From: UA16 sp002292325
GTDB lineage: Bacteria; Bacteroidota; Bacteroidia; Flavobacteriales_D; Sanyastnellaceae
Length of the DNA: 64,000 nucleotides
Direction: 5' to 3'
Assembly: GCA_943788645.1 (NCBI GenBank)
Contig: CALSRC010000005.1
Coordinates: 1 to 64,000, forward strand
Shown: positions 35,443 through 45,790 of the stretch, piece by piece
Position numbering within the stretch: the first letter of the stretch is position 1
How the letters are laid out: the number at the start of each line of letters is the position of its first letter
Program-made: the position numbers and the translations under genes
Notes under the pieces: model-generated
What the model saw: only the letters and a program-made list of their open reading frames with translations
Told to the model about the DNA's origin: nothing
Database searches by the model: none

Positions 35443-38400
35443 ATGCCAACCTCTCGGGTTCATTTACTGCCTTCATTGAAGTTCATTTTTTGCCTAGGAA
35501 TGGGGATCATGATTATGCGTCCTCTGCTAGCCCAAGAAGAAAATTGCTATGCAAAACTGGAAGTGACGGCGGATGAAGTGCGTAAAGTTTCTCAAGAAGA
35601 AGCAAAATGGATACGAAAGGAGTTCTCTTCATCCCTCTGCGGCCCTGCGGTATCTGTGTCACAGCGAGAAGATGTCTTTTCTGCTCTGGGCTTATTTAAA
35701 ACGCATCGCATATCTGCTACAAAGGGGCTCATTCATTATTTACGGACTGTCGATGCCCTGATTAAAACCAAAAATTTCGAGCGATGGGATGATTGGCATC
35801 AGATTATCCAGCACATGATGGGTGATAAAAAACAGCGAAAAAAAATCTCCATCTTCCTCAATGCATCTGAAAACCTTCTGCTCGATGATGTCCTGAGCTC
35901 AGGGGCAAGGCATCAATGGAAACTCGAGGGGAAACCGTGGTATTTCGAAATCATCGATGACCTTCCCATGTTGCGGTTTGATTCGTGCACCATCTTTTCT
36001 CATTTCCAAGGAGACACCATGCGCTTCGAAAACGTTGCGGGTCAGTGGGACTTAACCGACCGAGATTGCGAGATATCGAAAAGTAGATTCCCGTGGTATC
36101 GGACCGGCTTCAACCCGGAAGAAACTTACGCAATCCTTCCCGCCGGTGCGATTGACTTAGATCAAGATGATTTTAAATGCTCGAATGCCTCCTTCTATTC
36201 TACTTTTTCGTCGTTACCTTTGAATGGTAGTTTTATCGCCAAGTTAGAGCCCGGGAAATCAGCTGACCTCAAATCTTATCCCACGATTCGATGCAGTGAG
36301 AGCGACTTGATCTTGGATAGCCTTTTTCAATCCTTTCGCTATTCGGGTGGATTGCAGGTGAGGGGATCTCAAATTCGTGGAGTATCAAGTTCATCCGAAC
36401 GGGCAACGATGCGTCTGATGCAGGCTGATACGGTGATGATGAGCTTTTCAGCTAATGAAATTATCATCAGAGAATCAGGGTGGAACGCTTTTCACTCATT
36501 CATTGAAGTGTATTTCGAAGGAGACACTTTGTCCCATCCTGACTGCAATGTTAGGTACAAAAGCGGTGCCCGTATTATTTCTGTCACGCGTCAATCTGAA
36601 GGGATCGGCCAACAAGCATTTAACGATGGATATCACGAGCTGAGATGGGATGTCGAGGGGTTTTCGTGGGAAATCGGACAACCACTCATCAAAATTGGTT
36701 CACCCCTGCTCGCACGAGCCAATGCAGCTGAGTTTACCAGTTTAGATTACTTCGAAAAACAATCATTCGACGCCATTCAAGGAATCGATCCAATTCACCC
36801 GGTCATCGAGCTGTATAGGTTTACCCGAGAAACGGGATTGAAGACCTTCACTTCTTTGGATTACGCCATGCACATCAAATTAAGCGAAGTCCAGGCCAGA
36901 GTGATTTTAATGAACCTCGCCAATGACGGCTACGTAGCCTATGATGTGGAAGGTCGGTCCGCCACAGTTCTCCCTAAAATGCTCGGAGACATAGATTATT
37001 CAAGAGGCAAGAGAGACCACGATAAACTTCGCTTTTACTCCGCTCCCAAAGAGAGCGACAACGCAACCTGGAGCTTGATCAACGGAATTCTCGAGATTCG
37101 CGGGGTTGAGAATGTGATGCTCAGCAATCGCCGAAATGTTTCTGTAAATCCTGATAACGGGCTTATCAATGTCAAGAAAGGGCGTGATATGATTTTTAAC
37201 GGCCGCGTTAATGCAGGAAATGTCGAGTTAAACGGGCAAGGATTGGAATTTTCGTATGAAGCATTCACCATCGATTTCAATAAAATCGAAGAAGTCCGCT
37301 TGAGCATCAATGATTCGGAATCCCTTGATTACCAAGGACGGCCAAGAAGAATCTGGCTCAACAATGCTTTGCAAAACATCTCCGGGCAATTGGCCGTCGA
37401 TCATCCCATGAACCGATCGGGCAATTGGTCGGAAAAATACCCTTCGTATCCTGAGTTTAAGAGCAAAGGAACCAGTTTCGTTTACTATGACCAACCCGAT
37501 CTGCATGCATCCGCTTATGATCGGAGTAACTTTTATTATGCTGTAGAACCATTCCAGTTGAAAGGTTTAGATGAGCTTACGAGAGAAAACCTGAAACTAG
37601 AAGGAACATTTGTTTCCGCGGGAATCGTGCCTGACATCAATCGTCCACTGGTGGTTATGCCGGATAATTTTCTGGGCATGACATCCATTACCCCCGCAAA
37701 TGGTTCTGAGTTGTACGGAGGAGCCGCAGAGTTCACATCCACGCTTAACCTGGATGGCAAAGGATTACGCGGGGATGGTGAAATTGACTTCCTCCATGCC
37801 CACCTTGAAGGAAAGGCCATGGTGTTTTTGCCTGATTCAATCATTGGCACGTTCGAAAGAATGCAAAACGACTTGAACGAAGCCGACAATGTTCCTTTTG
37901 CACAAGCAGAAAACGGACATCTGCGCTTCGAACCTTATTTACGAACGCTGAATTTAAGTAGCGGTATCAAGCCGATTGAGTTGTTTGACGCACAAAGTTT
38001 GCTGACTGGTCAGCTGACAATTTCCGATAAGGGCATGAATGGAGCTGGTTTGTTGGAGATGACAAAGGCGAGTCTGACTGCAGAAGACTTCGCGTTTCAG
38101 TCCGAAAAGGCTATTTCACAGAACGCAGCATTTTTGCTATATAGCAAGCGAAGGTCCATATCAGCATTCACAACGGATGACGTTCAATGCTCCATTGACT
38201 TCAGTGAACGCATTGGAGAATTTACACCTAACTCAGGTGAGACGGCCATCGATTTGCCCATTCAACAGTACCGCTGTTTCATGGATAAGTTTCGATGGTT
38301 CATGGATCAAGATGAAATTGATTTAATCTCTGATCGTGACGTGGCTTCATTGCCTTTAAATTTTAGTGAAAATCGCGTGCACTCAAATTTCATTTCAATC

Positions 38401-39918
38401 CACCCATTGCAAGACTCACTTCATTTCCTTAGCTCTTATGCTACTTACTTGGTCGGTGAGGATATTGTAAAATGCAAAGGAGTGACTGAATTAGCAGTTG
38501 CCGACGCACGTGTGTATCCAGATAGCGGACACCTCACAATCCAGCCTCAAGCTGAACTAAAAACGCTTGTAAACGCGCGCATCATTGCCAATTCAGCAAC
38601 ACAGCATCACCTCATAGAAAATGCGCAATTGGATATCCAAGGACGGTATGCGTACGAAGGCTCAGGATTATACCAATACGTCGATGGAGCCAAACGCGTT
38701 CAAGAAATTATGTTGGATCAAATTTTCGTGGACGATGATTTTCAGACCCATGCTGAAGGCAGCGTTTATGCACGCGAAGAATTCCGTTTGAGCAAATACT
38801 TCGCTTTCGCTGGAAAGGTCAGCATGATTGCGAGTGAAGAGTTTCTGAATTTTGATGGTGGAGCGCGGATGTTAGAGGCATGTGACCAGTTCAAAATAAG
38901 CTGGATTAAATTCCAGTCGGCCATCGATCCTGCGGCAGTAGCCATTCCAATTGACGGTGCACTAGAGGACGTGGATGGGGACCCCCTCGCTTGCGGTATC
39001 ATGACATCATCGAGGCCGCCGTTTACATTGTACCCAGCCTTTCTAGATCCATTGGCGGAGGCCAGCGACATCTTTCTTGTCAAACCAGAAGGCGCGATCC
39101 GATACCGCAATGACTCCTACGTCATATCGAGCTTAGCTAAATTTGAAGATAACGAGACCCCGGGCAATCTTATCGCATTGAATGTGACAAATTGCCAATT
39201 AACAGGCAATGGAGACATCGGTTTTCCATTGGAATTTGGAATGGCGAGTCATTCCATGATTGGGAACTTCAACCTTGACAATCACGGGGATTTTCATTTC
39301 CTCGGAACATGCATGCTGAATTATCATTATAACAAAGATTTGTTCGAACGCATGGCCATTCAAATTCCATCATGGATCAAAAGCACGCCACTCGACATAC
39401 AGAGTACCAACTATGAAGCGGCTTTAGCAACTTGGTTAGGCAGAGAGGATAGTCAGGCATTGATCAATGACCTCGCCATGACAGGGAAACTCAAAAATGT
39501 CCCCAAGGCGATGCAGAGTGGCACCGTACTCACCGATGTTGACCTTGTTTGGGACGACACCGAAGAAGCCTGGATTTCCACCAGTTCATTTGGAATTGCG
39601 ACCCTTGGAAAAGAGGCGTTGTTCATGAAAACACAAGGGAAAATGGAGTTGCGAAGAAGCCGCAGTGGCGACGCCTTTACGCTCTATTTCCACGGCGATG
39701 AGGAAAACTGGTATTACCATGATTACAAGTTTACCAATGGAATTGAAGGAAAGATGAATGTTACGACAAGCGACATGGTGTTTTATGAATTGCTCGCCGA
39801 ATTGAAGGCAGAAAAGCGACGTGATAAAATCAAAAGCGGTCAATCAATCTTATTTCAATACATGGCATCGCGCAGACGACGTGATAACCTCGTCGACACA
39901 TACCGAGATTTCGAATGA
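35443..39918 (+). CDS. large exported protein of unknown function (1491 residues)
   Basis: I do not recognise this family. From ATG 35443 it has a signal peptide (LKFIFCLGMGIMIMRPLLAQ). A mixed N-terminal region of about 500 residues ends in a helix-rich stretch resembling a winged helix (HIKLSEVQARVILMNLANDG). The remaining 900 residues are mostly beta strands separated by turns (DGKGLRGDGEIDFLHAHLEG, DNHGDFHFLGTCMLNYHY), as in a long beta-helix or barrel-associated protein. There is no T9SS sorting domain and no lipobox. The end is basic (ASRRRRDNL). It follows prmA by 23 bases and its stop overlaps the next start (ATGA), so it is translated in an operon with housekeeping genes. The frame is intact over 4.5 kb. 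An outer-membrane or periplasmic role is inference. Confidence 0.75.
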   Translation: MPTSRVHLLPSLKFIFCLGMGIMIMRPLLAQEENCYAKLEVTADEVRKVSQEEAKWIRKEFSSSLCGPAVSVSQREDVFSALGLFKTHRISATKGLIHYLRTVDALIKTKNFERWDDWHQIIQHMMGDKKQRKKISIFLNASENLLLDDVLSSGARHQWKLEGKPWYFEIIDDLPMLRFDSCTIFSHFQGDTMRFENVAGQWDLTDRDCEISKSRFPWYRTGFNPEETYAILPAGAIDLDQDDFKCSNASFYSTFSSLPLNGSFIAKLEPGKSADLKSYPTIRCSESDLILDSLFQSFRYSGGLQVRGSQIRGVSSSSERATMRLMQADTVMMSFSANEIIIRESGWNAFHSFIEVYFEGDTLSHPDCNVRYKSGARIISVTRQSEGIGQQAFNDGYHELRWDVEGFSWEIGQPLIKIGSPLLARANAAEFTSLDYFEKQSFDAIQGIDPIHPVIELYRFTRETGLKTFTSLDYAMHIKLSEVQARVILMNLANDGYVAYDVEGRSATVLPKMLGDIDYSRGKRDHDKLRFYSAPKESDNATWSLINGILEIRGVENVMLSNRRNVSVNPDNGLINVKKGRDMIFNGRVNAGNVELNGQGLEFSYEAFTIDFNKIEEVRLSINDSESLDYQGRPRRIWLNNALQNISGQLAVDHPMNRSGNWSEKYPSYPEFKSKGTSFVYYDQPDLHASAYDRSNFYYAVEPFQLKGLDELTRENLKLEGTFVSAGIVPDINRPLVVMPDNFLGMTSITPANGSELYGGAAEFTSTLNLDGKGLRGDGEIDFLHAHLEGKAMVFLPDSIIGTFERMQNDLNEADNVPFAQAENGHLRFEPYLRTLNLSSGIKPIELFDAQSLLTGQLTISDKGMNGAGLLEMTKASLTAEDFAFQSEKAISQNAAFLLYSKRRSISAFTTDDVQCSIDFSERIGEFTPNSGETAIDLPIQQYRCFMDKFRWFMDQDEIDLISDRDVASLPLNFSENRVHSNFISIHPLQDSLHFLSSYATYLVGEDIVKCKGVTELAVADARVYPDSGHLTIQPQAELKTLVNARIIANSATQHHLIENAQLDIQGRYAYEGSGLYQYVDGAKRVQEIMLDQIFVDDDFQTHAEGSVYAREEFRLSKYFAFAGKVSMIASEEFLNFDGGARMLEACDQFKISWIKFQSAIDPAAVAIPIDGALEDVDGDPLACGIMTSSRPPFTLYPAFLDPLAEASDIFLVKPEGAIRYRNDSYVISSLAKFEDNETPGNLIALNVTNCQLTGNGDIGFPLEFGMASHSMIGNFNLDNHGDFHFLGTCMLNYHYNKDLFERMAIQIPSWIKSTPLDIQSTNYEAALATWLGREDSQALINDLAMTGKLKNVPKAMQSGTVLTDVDLVWDDTEEAWISTSSFGIATLGKEALFMKTQGKMELRRSRSGDAFTLYFHGDEENWYYHDYKFTNGIEGKMNVTTSDMVFYELLAELKAEKRRDKIKSGQSILFQYMASRRRRDNLVDTYRDFE

Positions 39919-41963
39919 GCCAACATCCACGATACCCTCATCTTTTTGCCCCGCTGCAGTTGGGTTCGCTCTCGTTGCCCAATCGCTCATTGATGGGGAG
40001 CATGCATACAGGCTTAGAGGAAGAAAAAGGGGGCTTTAAAAAGTTAGCACAATTTTATAAAGAGAGAGCAGAAGGAGGTGTGGCGCTCATCGTCACGGGA
40101 GGAATAAGCCCTAACAGAGAAGGAGCATTGGGACCCAATGGAGCTCGAATGCAAAGATCTAAACATGCAAAACGACACATCCCCATTACCAAAGCTGTTC
40201 ACGAGGCCGGTGGAAGAATCCTCATGCAGATCTTACATGGAGGACGGTACAGTTACCATCCATTTAACGTTGCGCCTTCTGCCTTAAAAGCACCAATCAA
40301 TCGCTTCAAGCCACGTTCATTGTCAACGAGGGGAGTTCGACGTACCATCCGTTCTTACGTCAATTCTGCCAAATTAGCAAAGGAGGCGGGCTATGATGGT
40401 ATAGAGATAATGGGATCAGAAGGCTACCTGATCAACCAATTCATTGTGTCCGCTACCAATCAAAGAACAGATGAATACGGAGGGTCATTTGAGAACCGAG
40501 TGCGTTTCCCACTGGAGATCATTCGAGAAATCCGTGCGGCAGTAGGGAGGGATTTCGCGATTATTTACCGCCTCAGTATGCTTGACTTGGTTGCCGACGG
40601 CAGCAACTGGCAGGAAGTTGTGGGATTAGCGAAAGCAGTGGAAGAGGCTGGAGCTGACGCGATCAACACCGGAATAGGTTGGCACGAAGCTCGCATTCCA
40701 ACAATTGCCACATTGGTTCCAAGGGGTGGCTTCACATTTGTCACCAAAAAACTCATGGGCGAGGTATCCATCCCCTTGATTACGACCAATCGCTTGAACA
40801 CACCTGAGGCTTGTGAAAAGGCTCTGGAGGCGGGGTGCGCCGATATGGTTTCCATGGCGCGTCCATTCCTAGCTGACCCCAATATTATCAAAAAAGCGGA
40901 ATGGAACTCTGCTGAGTCCATTAACACATGCATTGGCTGCAATCAAGCTTGTCTCGACCACATCTTTGAACGAAAAGTCGCTTCTTGCTTGGTAAATCCA
41001 CGTGCAAGCCATGAAGGCAAATGGCCCATAGGCGCCAAAGCAAGATCTCCACAAAACATTGCTGTAATTGGCGCTGGACCTGCAGGACTAAGTGCAGCGA
41101 CTGAATTAGCTCGCCTAGGGCATGAAGTCAGTCTGTTTGAAGCCAAATCTGAAATTGGTGGGCAATTCAACTTGGCCAAGGTCATACCAGGCAAACAGGA
41201 GTTCTATGAAACGCTGCGGTATTTCAACTACCTACTGAACAAGCTGAAGGTGAATGTGCAACTCAACACGGAGGCAACTGTTGAGTTATTGAAGGGGTTT
41301 GATCGCATCGTTTTGGCCACCGGTGTAGTGCCGCGGAAGTGGGAGATTCCTGGAATGCATCACATACCTGTGCATAATTACATCGACGTGATTAAAGGAA
41401 ATGCCAAGGTTGGGCGTGTTGTTGCAATCATTGGTGCAGGTGGTATTGGCTTCGACGTGGCAGATTTTCTTCTCCATTCCAATGGGTCCGAATCTTCAAG
41501 TAGTTTTTATGAAAAATGGGGGATTGACCGGAACTTGGAACAGCGCGGAGGGGTGTTAAAACCGGAGCATTCGAAAACAGAGCACGAAGTTCATTTATTC
41601 CAACGTTCAGAAGGCAAAGTTGGGGGAGGTCTTGGCAAAACAACCGGATGGATACATCGGCTGAACCTAAGGAAAAGTGGAGTCCGAACCCATGCAGGCG
41701 TCACGTATGTCGATGTTGATCCCTCAGGACTTAACTACATGCAGAACGACGCAAAGAAATGCCTCAAGGTCGACACCATTGTCATCTGCGCGGGACAAGT
41801 GTCCCACCATCCGTTGAGAGATCCATTGGAAGCTTTAGGTGCTGAAGTTCATTTGATCGGAGGTGCTTCTAACGCCAGAGCTTTAGACGCCCAGAGAGCC
41901 ATCCGAGAGGGCCTCGAAATGGCGTACTCACTGAGCGAGCCTCTTGTTCTAGAAAATGATTAA
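39915..41963 (+). CDS. FadH-like 2,4-dienoyl-CoA reductase / NADH:flavin oxidoreductase
   Basis: 682 residues. The N-terminal half is an Old Yellow Enzyme TIM barrel (LMGSMHTGLEE, ILMQILHGGRYS, GYDGIEIMGSEGYLINQF). An Fe-S cluster region follows (CIGCNQACLDHIF and CLVNPRA), then FAD- and NAD-binding Rossmann domains (VIGAGPAGLSAATELARLG, AIIGAGGIGFDVADFLL). This architecture and length match 2,4-dienoyl-CoA reductase of unsaturated fatty acid beta-oxidation; trimethylamine dehydrogenase-type relatives share it. The start overlaps the preceding gene by 4 bases. Confidence 0.88.
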   Translation: MSQHPRYPHLFAPLQLGSLSLPNRSLMGSMHTGLEEEKGGFKKLAQFYKERAEGGVALIVTGGISPNREGALGPNGARMQRSKHAKRHIPITKAVHEAGGRILMQILHGGRYSYHPFNVAPSALKAPINRFKPRSLSTRGVRRTIRSYVNSAKLAKEAGYDGIEIMGSEGYLINQFIVSATNQRTDEYGGSFENRVRFPLEIIREIRAAVGRDFAIIYRLSMLDLVADGSNWQEVVGLAKAVEEAGADAINTGIGWHEARIPTIATLVPRGGFTFVTKKLMGEVSIPLITTNRLNTPEACEKALEAGCADMVSMARPFLADPNIIKKAEWNSAESINTCIGCNQACLDHIFERKVASCLVNPRASHEGKWPIGAKARSPQNIAVIGAGPAGLSAATELARLGHEVSLFEAKSEIGGQFNLAKVIPGKQEFYETLRYFNYLLNKLKVNVQLNTEATVELLKGFDRIVLATGVVPRKWEIPGMHHIPVHNYIDVIKGNAKVGRVVAIIGAGGIGFDVADFLLHSNGSESSSSFYEKWGIDRNLEQRGGVLKPEHSKTEHEVHLFQRSEGKVGGGLGKTTGWIHRLNLRKSGVRTHAGVTYVDVDPSGLNYMQNDAKKCLKVDTIVICAGQVSHHPLRDPLEALGAEVHLIGGASNARALDAQRAIREGLEMAYSLSEPLVLEND

Positions 41964-41978
41964 CACGGATGTCAATTC

Positions 41979-42728
41979 TCAGGCCGGAGTATGGACATGC
42001 TCTTTGTGCCACTGTTTCATCTCCTGAACTGATTGAAAACCACGCTGAACAAAGTCATTGAGCGCTTTGCTGTCTGACGCTGCAGGAGGCTGAAGTGGTT
42101 TTCCAAATCGGACGTGAACGGGGTTCCTTTTCATGTACATTCGGTCTGAAGGAAGAGCATGACGAGTCCCATGTATATGAAGGGGTATAATCGGGACTTG
42201 TGCGCTCAAAGCGAGATGAAAAGCTCCCTTCTTAAACGCCTGAAGATTACCATCCTTCGTGCGTGTTCCTTCTGGGTAAACAATAACGGAAATGCCTCCT
42301 TCTAATGTCTTCTTTAATTGCTCTACGGATTTTTTTGCGGCAGCAGGATTGGATCGATCAATGAATACTGTGCCTACCCGCTCATTGAGCAAACCGAGAA
42401 CAGGAACCCTGCGAATGCTGTCTTTAGACAAATAAACAATGGGCTGAGGAATCGCACTAGCGGAAGCATTGATGTCGAGAAGGCTCGAGTGATTGGCTAT
42501 GAAAATGGCTTGATTCGGCCAATGTTCATAGGGCTCCAGACGATCGTGGAAGGTCACCTGTGCTTTGGAGCCGGAGACAATGCGCATCATGTTGTCGCTC
42601 CACATCCGCTTCCCAACCTTGAGCAACACCCATTTGGCTGCACCTTGATTGATGAGGATAACACCCAAGGCGAATACACAGCATATGACTGACCAAAGAA
42701 ACCCGAAAAACGTGGTGAAGATTGTCAT
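41979..42728 (-). CDS. plsC: 1-acyl-sn-glycerol-3-phosphate acyltransferase (PlsC family)
   Basis: 249 residues. An N-terminal membrane segment is followed by the acyltransferase motif NHSSLLD (HX4D), the glycerophosphate-binding region GTVFIDR and VYPEGTRTKDG, and a late PIIPLHIHG. The enzyme makes phosphatidic acid at the inner membrane. Its start overlaps the stop of the pseudouridine synthase gene (ATGA). Confidence 0.9.
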   Translation of the reverse strand: MTIFTTFFGFLWSVICCVFALGVILINQGAAKWVLLKVGKRMWSDNMMRIVSGSKAQVTFHDRLEPYEHWPNQAIFIANHSSLLDINASASAIPQPIVYLSKDSIRRVPVLGLLNERVGTVFIDRSNPAAAKKSVEQLKKTLEGGISVIVYPEGTRTKDGNLQAFKKGAFHLALSAQVPIIPLHIHGTRHALPSDRMYMKRNPVHVRFGKPLQPPAASDSKALNDFVQRGFQSVQEMKQWHKEHVHTPA

Positions 42729-43309
42729 TTCACTCTTGCTGCCGCTATTTGATCCGGGTTGAGTAAAGTGACTTGGCCAGGCAGTAAACCCAATTCACTC
42801 AATGACAATGTGCCTACCTCAGCTCGAATGAGTCGCAAAGTGGGATGACCAACATGGGCCGTCATCCTGCGCACCTGGCGATTCTTGCCTTCTCTAAGCT
42901 CCAATTCAATCCAAGAAGTGGGCACAGAAAGTCGGTGACGAATGGGGGGGGTACGGTCCCAAACTTCCGGCGCCTCCATGAGTCGCGCACGCGCGGGTTT
43001 GGTCCTTAGATCCTGCTTTTTAATCCGGAGCACCATGGGCTGCTGAAGTCGCGCTAAGGACTCTTCTGCTGGCACACCTTCGATTTGAACCCAGTACGTC
43101 TTGCTGCTATTTTCCTTTGGATCGGTCAGCTGTTGTCTCAAACGCATATCATTTGTCAAGAGCAGCAACCCTTCCGAATCCCGGTCCAAACGACCAATCG
43201 GCCAAATGTCCTTGGGCAAATCCAAGTCTAGCGACAAAATACCAGGATGAGCCCCTTCATCCGAGAATTGGCTCAGTACGCCGAAAGGCTTGTTAAACGC
43301 GTATACCAT
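42725..43309 (-). CDS. rluE: rRNA pseudouridine synthase, RsuA/RluE type
   Basis: 194 residues without an S4 domain. It begins with YAFNKPFGVLSQFS and carries the catalytic Asp in GRLDRDSEGLLLLTND, followed by the substrate-side ELREGKNRQVRRMTAHVGHP. Length and lack of S4 fit RluE (23S rRNA U2457). The exact target is inferred from family. It lies between the TolB-like gene (4 bases before) and plsC (overlap). Confidence 0.88.
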   Translation of the reverse strand: MVYAFNKPFGVLSQFSDEGAHPGILSLDLDLPKDIWPIGRLDRDSEGLLLLTNDMRLRQQLTDPKENSSKTYWVQIEGVPAEESLARLQQPMVLRIKKQDLRTKPARARLMEAPEVWDRTPPIRHRLSVPTSWIELELREGKNRQVRRMTAHVGHPTLRLIRAEVGTLSLSELGLLPGQVTLLNPDQIAAARVK

Positions 43310-43313
43310 GTCG

Positions 43314-44438
43314 CTAATCTATCCAATCTGCGAGAAAAACATTGGTGTTTCTTGTCCTCCCGTTGTTTCGGTTGCTAGAAAACGCTATGCGCTTGCCGTC
43401 CGGTGAAAACATGGGAAAGGAATCAAATGCATTATCAAAGGTTATTTGTTCAAGCCCTGTACCATCCACATTGATCATGAAAATATTGAAGGGAAAACTA
43501 CCCGTCTTGTGGTTGCTTGAAAACAACACCTTATCACCATTAGGATGAAAAAACGGAGCCCAATTGGCACCCCCCAAATTTGTCAATTGCCGCATATCTG
43601 ATCCATCCACGTTCGCAATAAAAAGTTCCATGGCTGTTGGCTCCACCAATCCTTTCGTGAGCAACTCCTTGTAGTGTTTGACATCTTCTTCTGTCTTCGG
43701 GCGACTGGCCCTCCAAATGAGCTTCTGCCCATCCGGAGAGAAAAAAGCTCCTCCATCATATCCCAATTCATTCGTGACCTGAACAATGTCGCCTCCATCA
43801 AGGTCGCAAGTATATAATTCCAAGTCCCCGCTACGCGTACTCGTGAAAACCATGCGATCTCCCTTCGGACTGACTGTGGCCTCTGCATCGTATCCGGGAC
43901 CACTCGTGATCTGACGCATCATTTCCCCGTCCAAGTTGTATGTAAAAATATCATAGGCATCATAGATCGGCCAGACATATTCTCCATTCGGACCTTTAGG
44001 CGGAACTTCTGGGCATAAACTATCTATGAGATGAGTCGAAGCGAACACAACTGAAGTGTCACCCGGTAAAAAATAAGCGCATGTGGTTCGGCCTTGGCCA
44101 TTGGAGATTTGTTTCAGGCCTTTCCCCTTTTCTTCCAATTCAGCATCAAGGTTCATCCAAAAAATCTGATCACATTGCGCTCCCCACGCTCGATTCGCTG
44201 CCTGAAAGACAAGCTTTTCATTATCAAATGACCAATAAGCCTCTGCGTTATCACCTCCAAATGTCAATTGATGCATGTTCCGAAAATGACCTTCTTTTTC
44301 GTACCGCAATGTATCTGCTGAGCTGACGGATGCTGGCTCCGGCGCCGAGAGCTGATTTGCAGGCTGATCAGCAGCCTGATCTGCACATGCTGCGAACAGC
44401 AACACTAAAAAAAGCATGATTGAATGATAAATTCTCAT
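43314..44438 (-). CDS. TolB-like PD40 beta-propeller lipoprotein
   Basis: 374 residues. The lipoprotein signal is MLFLVLLFAACADQ. It contains at least five WD40-like PD40 blades: EAYWSFDNEKLVF, AEATVSPKGDRMVFTSTRSG, GGAFFSPDGQKLIW, WAPFFHPNGDKVLFSSN, SFPMFSPDGKRIAFSSNRN. This is the TolB C-terminal propeller fold; in Bacteroidota such lipoproteins sit at the periplasmic face of a membrane. There is no N-terminal TolB domain. It leads a likely operon with the pseudouridine synthase and plsC. Confidence 0.87.
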   Translation of the reverse strand: MRIYHSIMLFLVLLFAACADQAADQPANQLSAPEPASVSSADTLRYEKEGHFRNMHQLTFGGDNAEAYWSFDNEKLVFQAANRAWGAQCDQIFWMNLDAELEEKGKGLKQISNGQGRTTCAYFLPGDTSVVFASTHLIDSLCPEVPPKGPNGEYVWPIYDAYDIFTYNLDGEMMRQITSGPGYDAEATVSPKGDRMVFTSTRSGDLELYTCDLDGGDIVQVTNELGYDGGAFFSPDGQKLIWRASRPKTEEDVKHYKELLTKGLVEPTAMELFIANVDGSDMRQLTNLGGANWAPFFHPNGDKVLFSSNHKTGSFPFNIFMINVDGTGLEQITFDNAFDSFPMFSPDGKRIAFSSNRNNGRTRNTNVFLADWID

Positions 44439-44458
44439 AGGACTATCCGATTTTTGCG

Positions 44459-44466
44459 CAAAACTA
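44459..44466 (-). promoter_or_regulatory. -7 element of the TolB-like gene
   Basis: Minus-strand TAGTTTTG matches TAnnTTTG and lies 20 bases before the start codon. No upstream TTG box at good spacing was found. Confidence 0.35.
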
Positions 44467-44473
44467 CTTTCAA

Positions 44474-45763
44474 ATGCAGCCCATTAAACCAAAGTTTTGT
44501 AAAGAATTTGTCCGAATCCCTCTTGTCATTGGGATTGCTTCGTTCTTTCTCATTGGATGCCAGAGGGATGCCAAGAACAGTTCTGCTCAGTCAATGCGAG
44601 CTTCGGTTGAAGCTTTGACGGACACCAGCATGCAAGGCCGTGAAACCGGAACCATAGGTGAATCCAGAGCTTCCAAATGGATTGCTGACCAGTTTGATGA
44701 AATTGGCCTCTCTCCAAAAGGACAGGACGGTGCATTTCAGTCGTTTAGCTATAAGCCACATCCGCCGATGCAAGTCCACGGCCATGGTGATTCAACAACG
44801 ATGGGGATGGCTCTTGTCAACGAAATCATCGGAAACAACGTCTTGTATGCACATTCCTCGAAGAAAAGTCAATTCTGGGGAGTGATTGGCGCTCACTATG
44901 ATCATTTAGGCTACGGTGATGAAAACTCCTTGTTCCGAGGAGAACCAAAAATTCACAGTGGTGCCGATGACAATGCATCAGGCGTTGCTGGAATGTTAGA
45001 GTTGGCCCGAAGATTTTCAGAGTCATCTTCCGGACATTCTATGCTGTACGCTGCATTCTCAGGAGAGGAAAAGGGACTTTGGGGATCCAACCACTTCTGT
45101 AAATCACCTACCGTTTCTTTGGATTCCATTCGGTATATGATCAACTTTGATATGATTGGACGACTGAGGGGGGACACATTGGCTGTCTATGGCACAGGAA
45201 CGTCCCCTAAGTGGATGGAATTATTGAACGAGTGCAATTCAGACTCCTTGATATTGGTGCCTAGCGAGAGTGGTGTGGGTCCGAGCGATCACACCAGTTT
45301 TTATTTGGAAGGCATTCCTGCGCTGCATTTTTTTACAGGTCAACATCCAGACTATCACAAACCATCGGATACCGCTGACAAAATCAACGAAAAGGGCATG
45401 CTGAAAATTGTGAATTTTGTTGATCGCATTATTCGCAGGTTGAATGACGAGCCTGAGTTTTTATTCACAGCAACAAAAGATCAAGATGAAGATAGCACCC
45501 CTCGATTTAAAGTAACCTTGGGTGTGATACCCGATTACCTGTACGCTGGTCAAGGCATGCGTATTGACGGCGTGTCAGATGGGCGTCCTGCTTCAAATTC
45601 CGGCATGAAACGAGGAGACATTGTTATTCAAATTGATACCATCGAAGTCGTTGACATGATGTCGTACATGACCGCTTTAAGCTTGTATGAATCGGGTCAG
45701 ACATCAAATGTGACCGTTATGAGAGCAAACGAACCCTTCACTCTGCAGGTCAACTGGGATTGA
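44474..45763 (+). CDS. M28 family metallopeptidase lipoprotein with C-terminal PDZ domain
   Basis: 429 residues. The signal peptide ends at a lipobox-like SFFLIGCQ. The peptidase core has the di-zinc ligands of M28: HYDHLG, GADDNASGVAGMLELA, the catalytic Glu pair in FSGEEKGLWGS, NFDMIGRL and SDHTSFYLEG plus HKPSDT. A PDZ domain follows (TLGVIPDYLYAGQGMRI, SNSGMKRGDIVIQID). It likely acts as an aminopeptidase in the periplasm or on the outer membrane. The RNase P RNA begins 28 bases after its stop. Confidence 0.9.
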   Translation: MQPIKPKFCKEFVRIPLVIGIASFFLIGCQRDAKNSSAQSMRASVEALTDTSMQGRETGTIGESRASKWIADQFDEIGLSPKGQDGAFQSFSYKPHPPMQVHGHGDSTTMGMALVNEIIGNNVLYAHSSKKSQFWGVIGAHYDHLGYGDENSLFRGEPKIHSGADDNASGVAGMLELARRFSESSSGHSMLYAAFSGEEKGLWGSNHFCKSPTVSLDSIRYMINFDMIGRLRGDTLAVYGTGTSPKWMELLNECNSDSLILVPSESGVGPSDHTSFYLEGIPALHFFTGQHPDYHKPSDTADKINEKGMLKIVNFVDRIIRRLNDEPEFLFTATKDQDEDSTPRFKVTLGVIPDYLYAGQGMRIDGVSDGRPASNSGMKRGDIVIQIDTIEVVDMMSYMTALSLYESGQTSNVTVMRANEPFTLQVNWD

Positions 45764-45790
45764 GTTAAAACCAAAATACAAAAAAGAACA

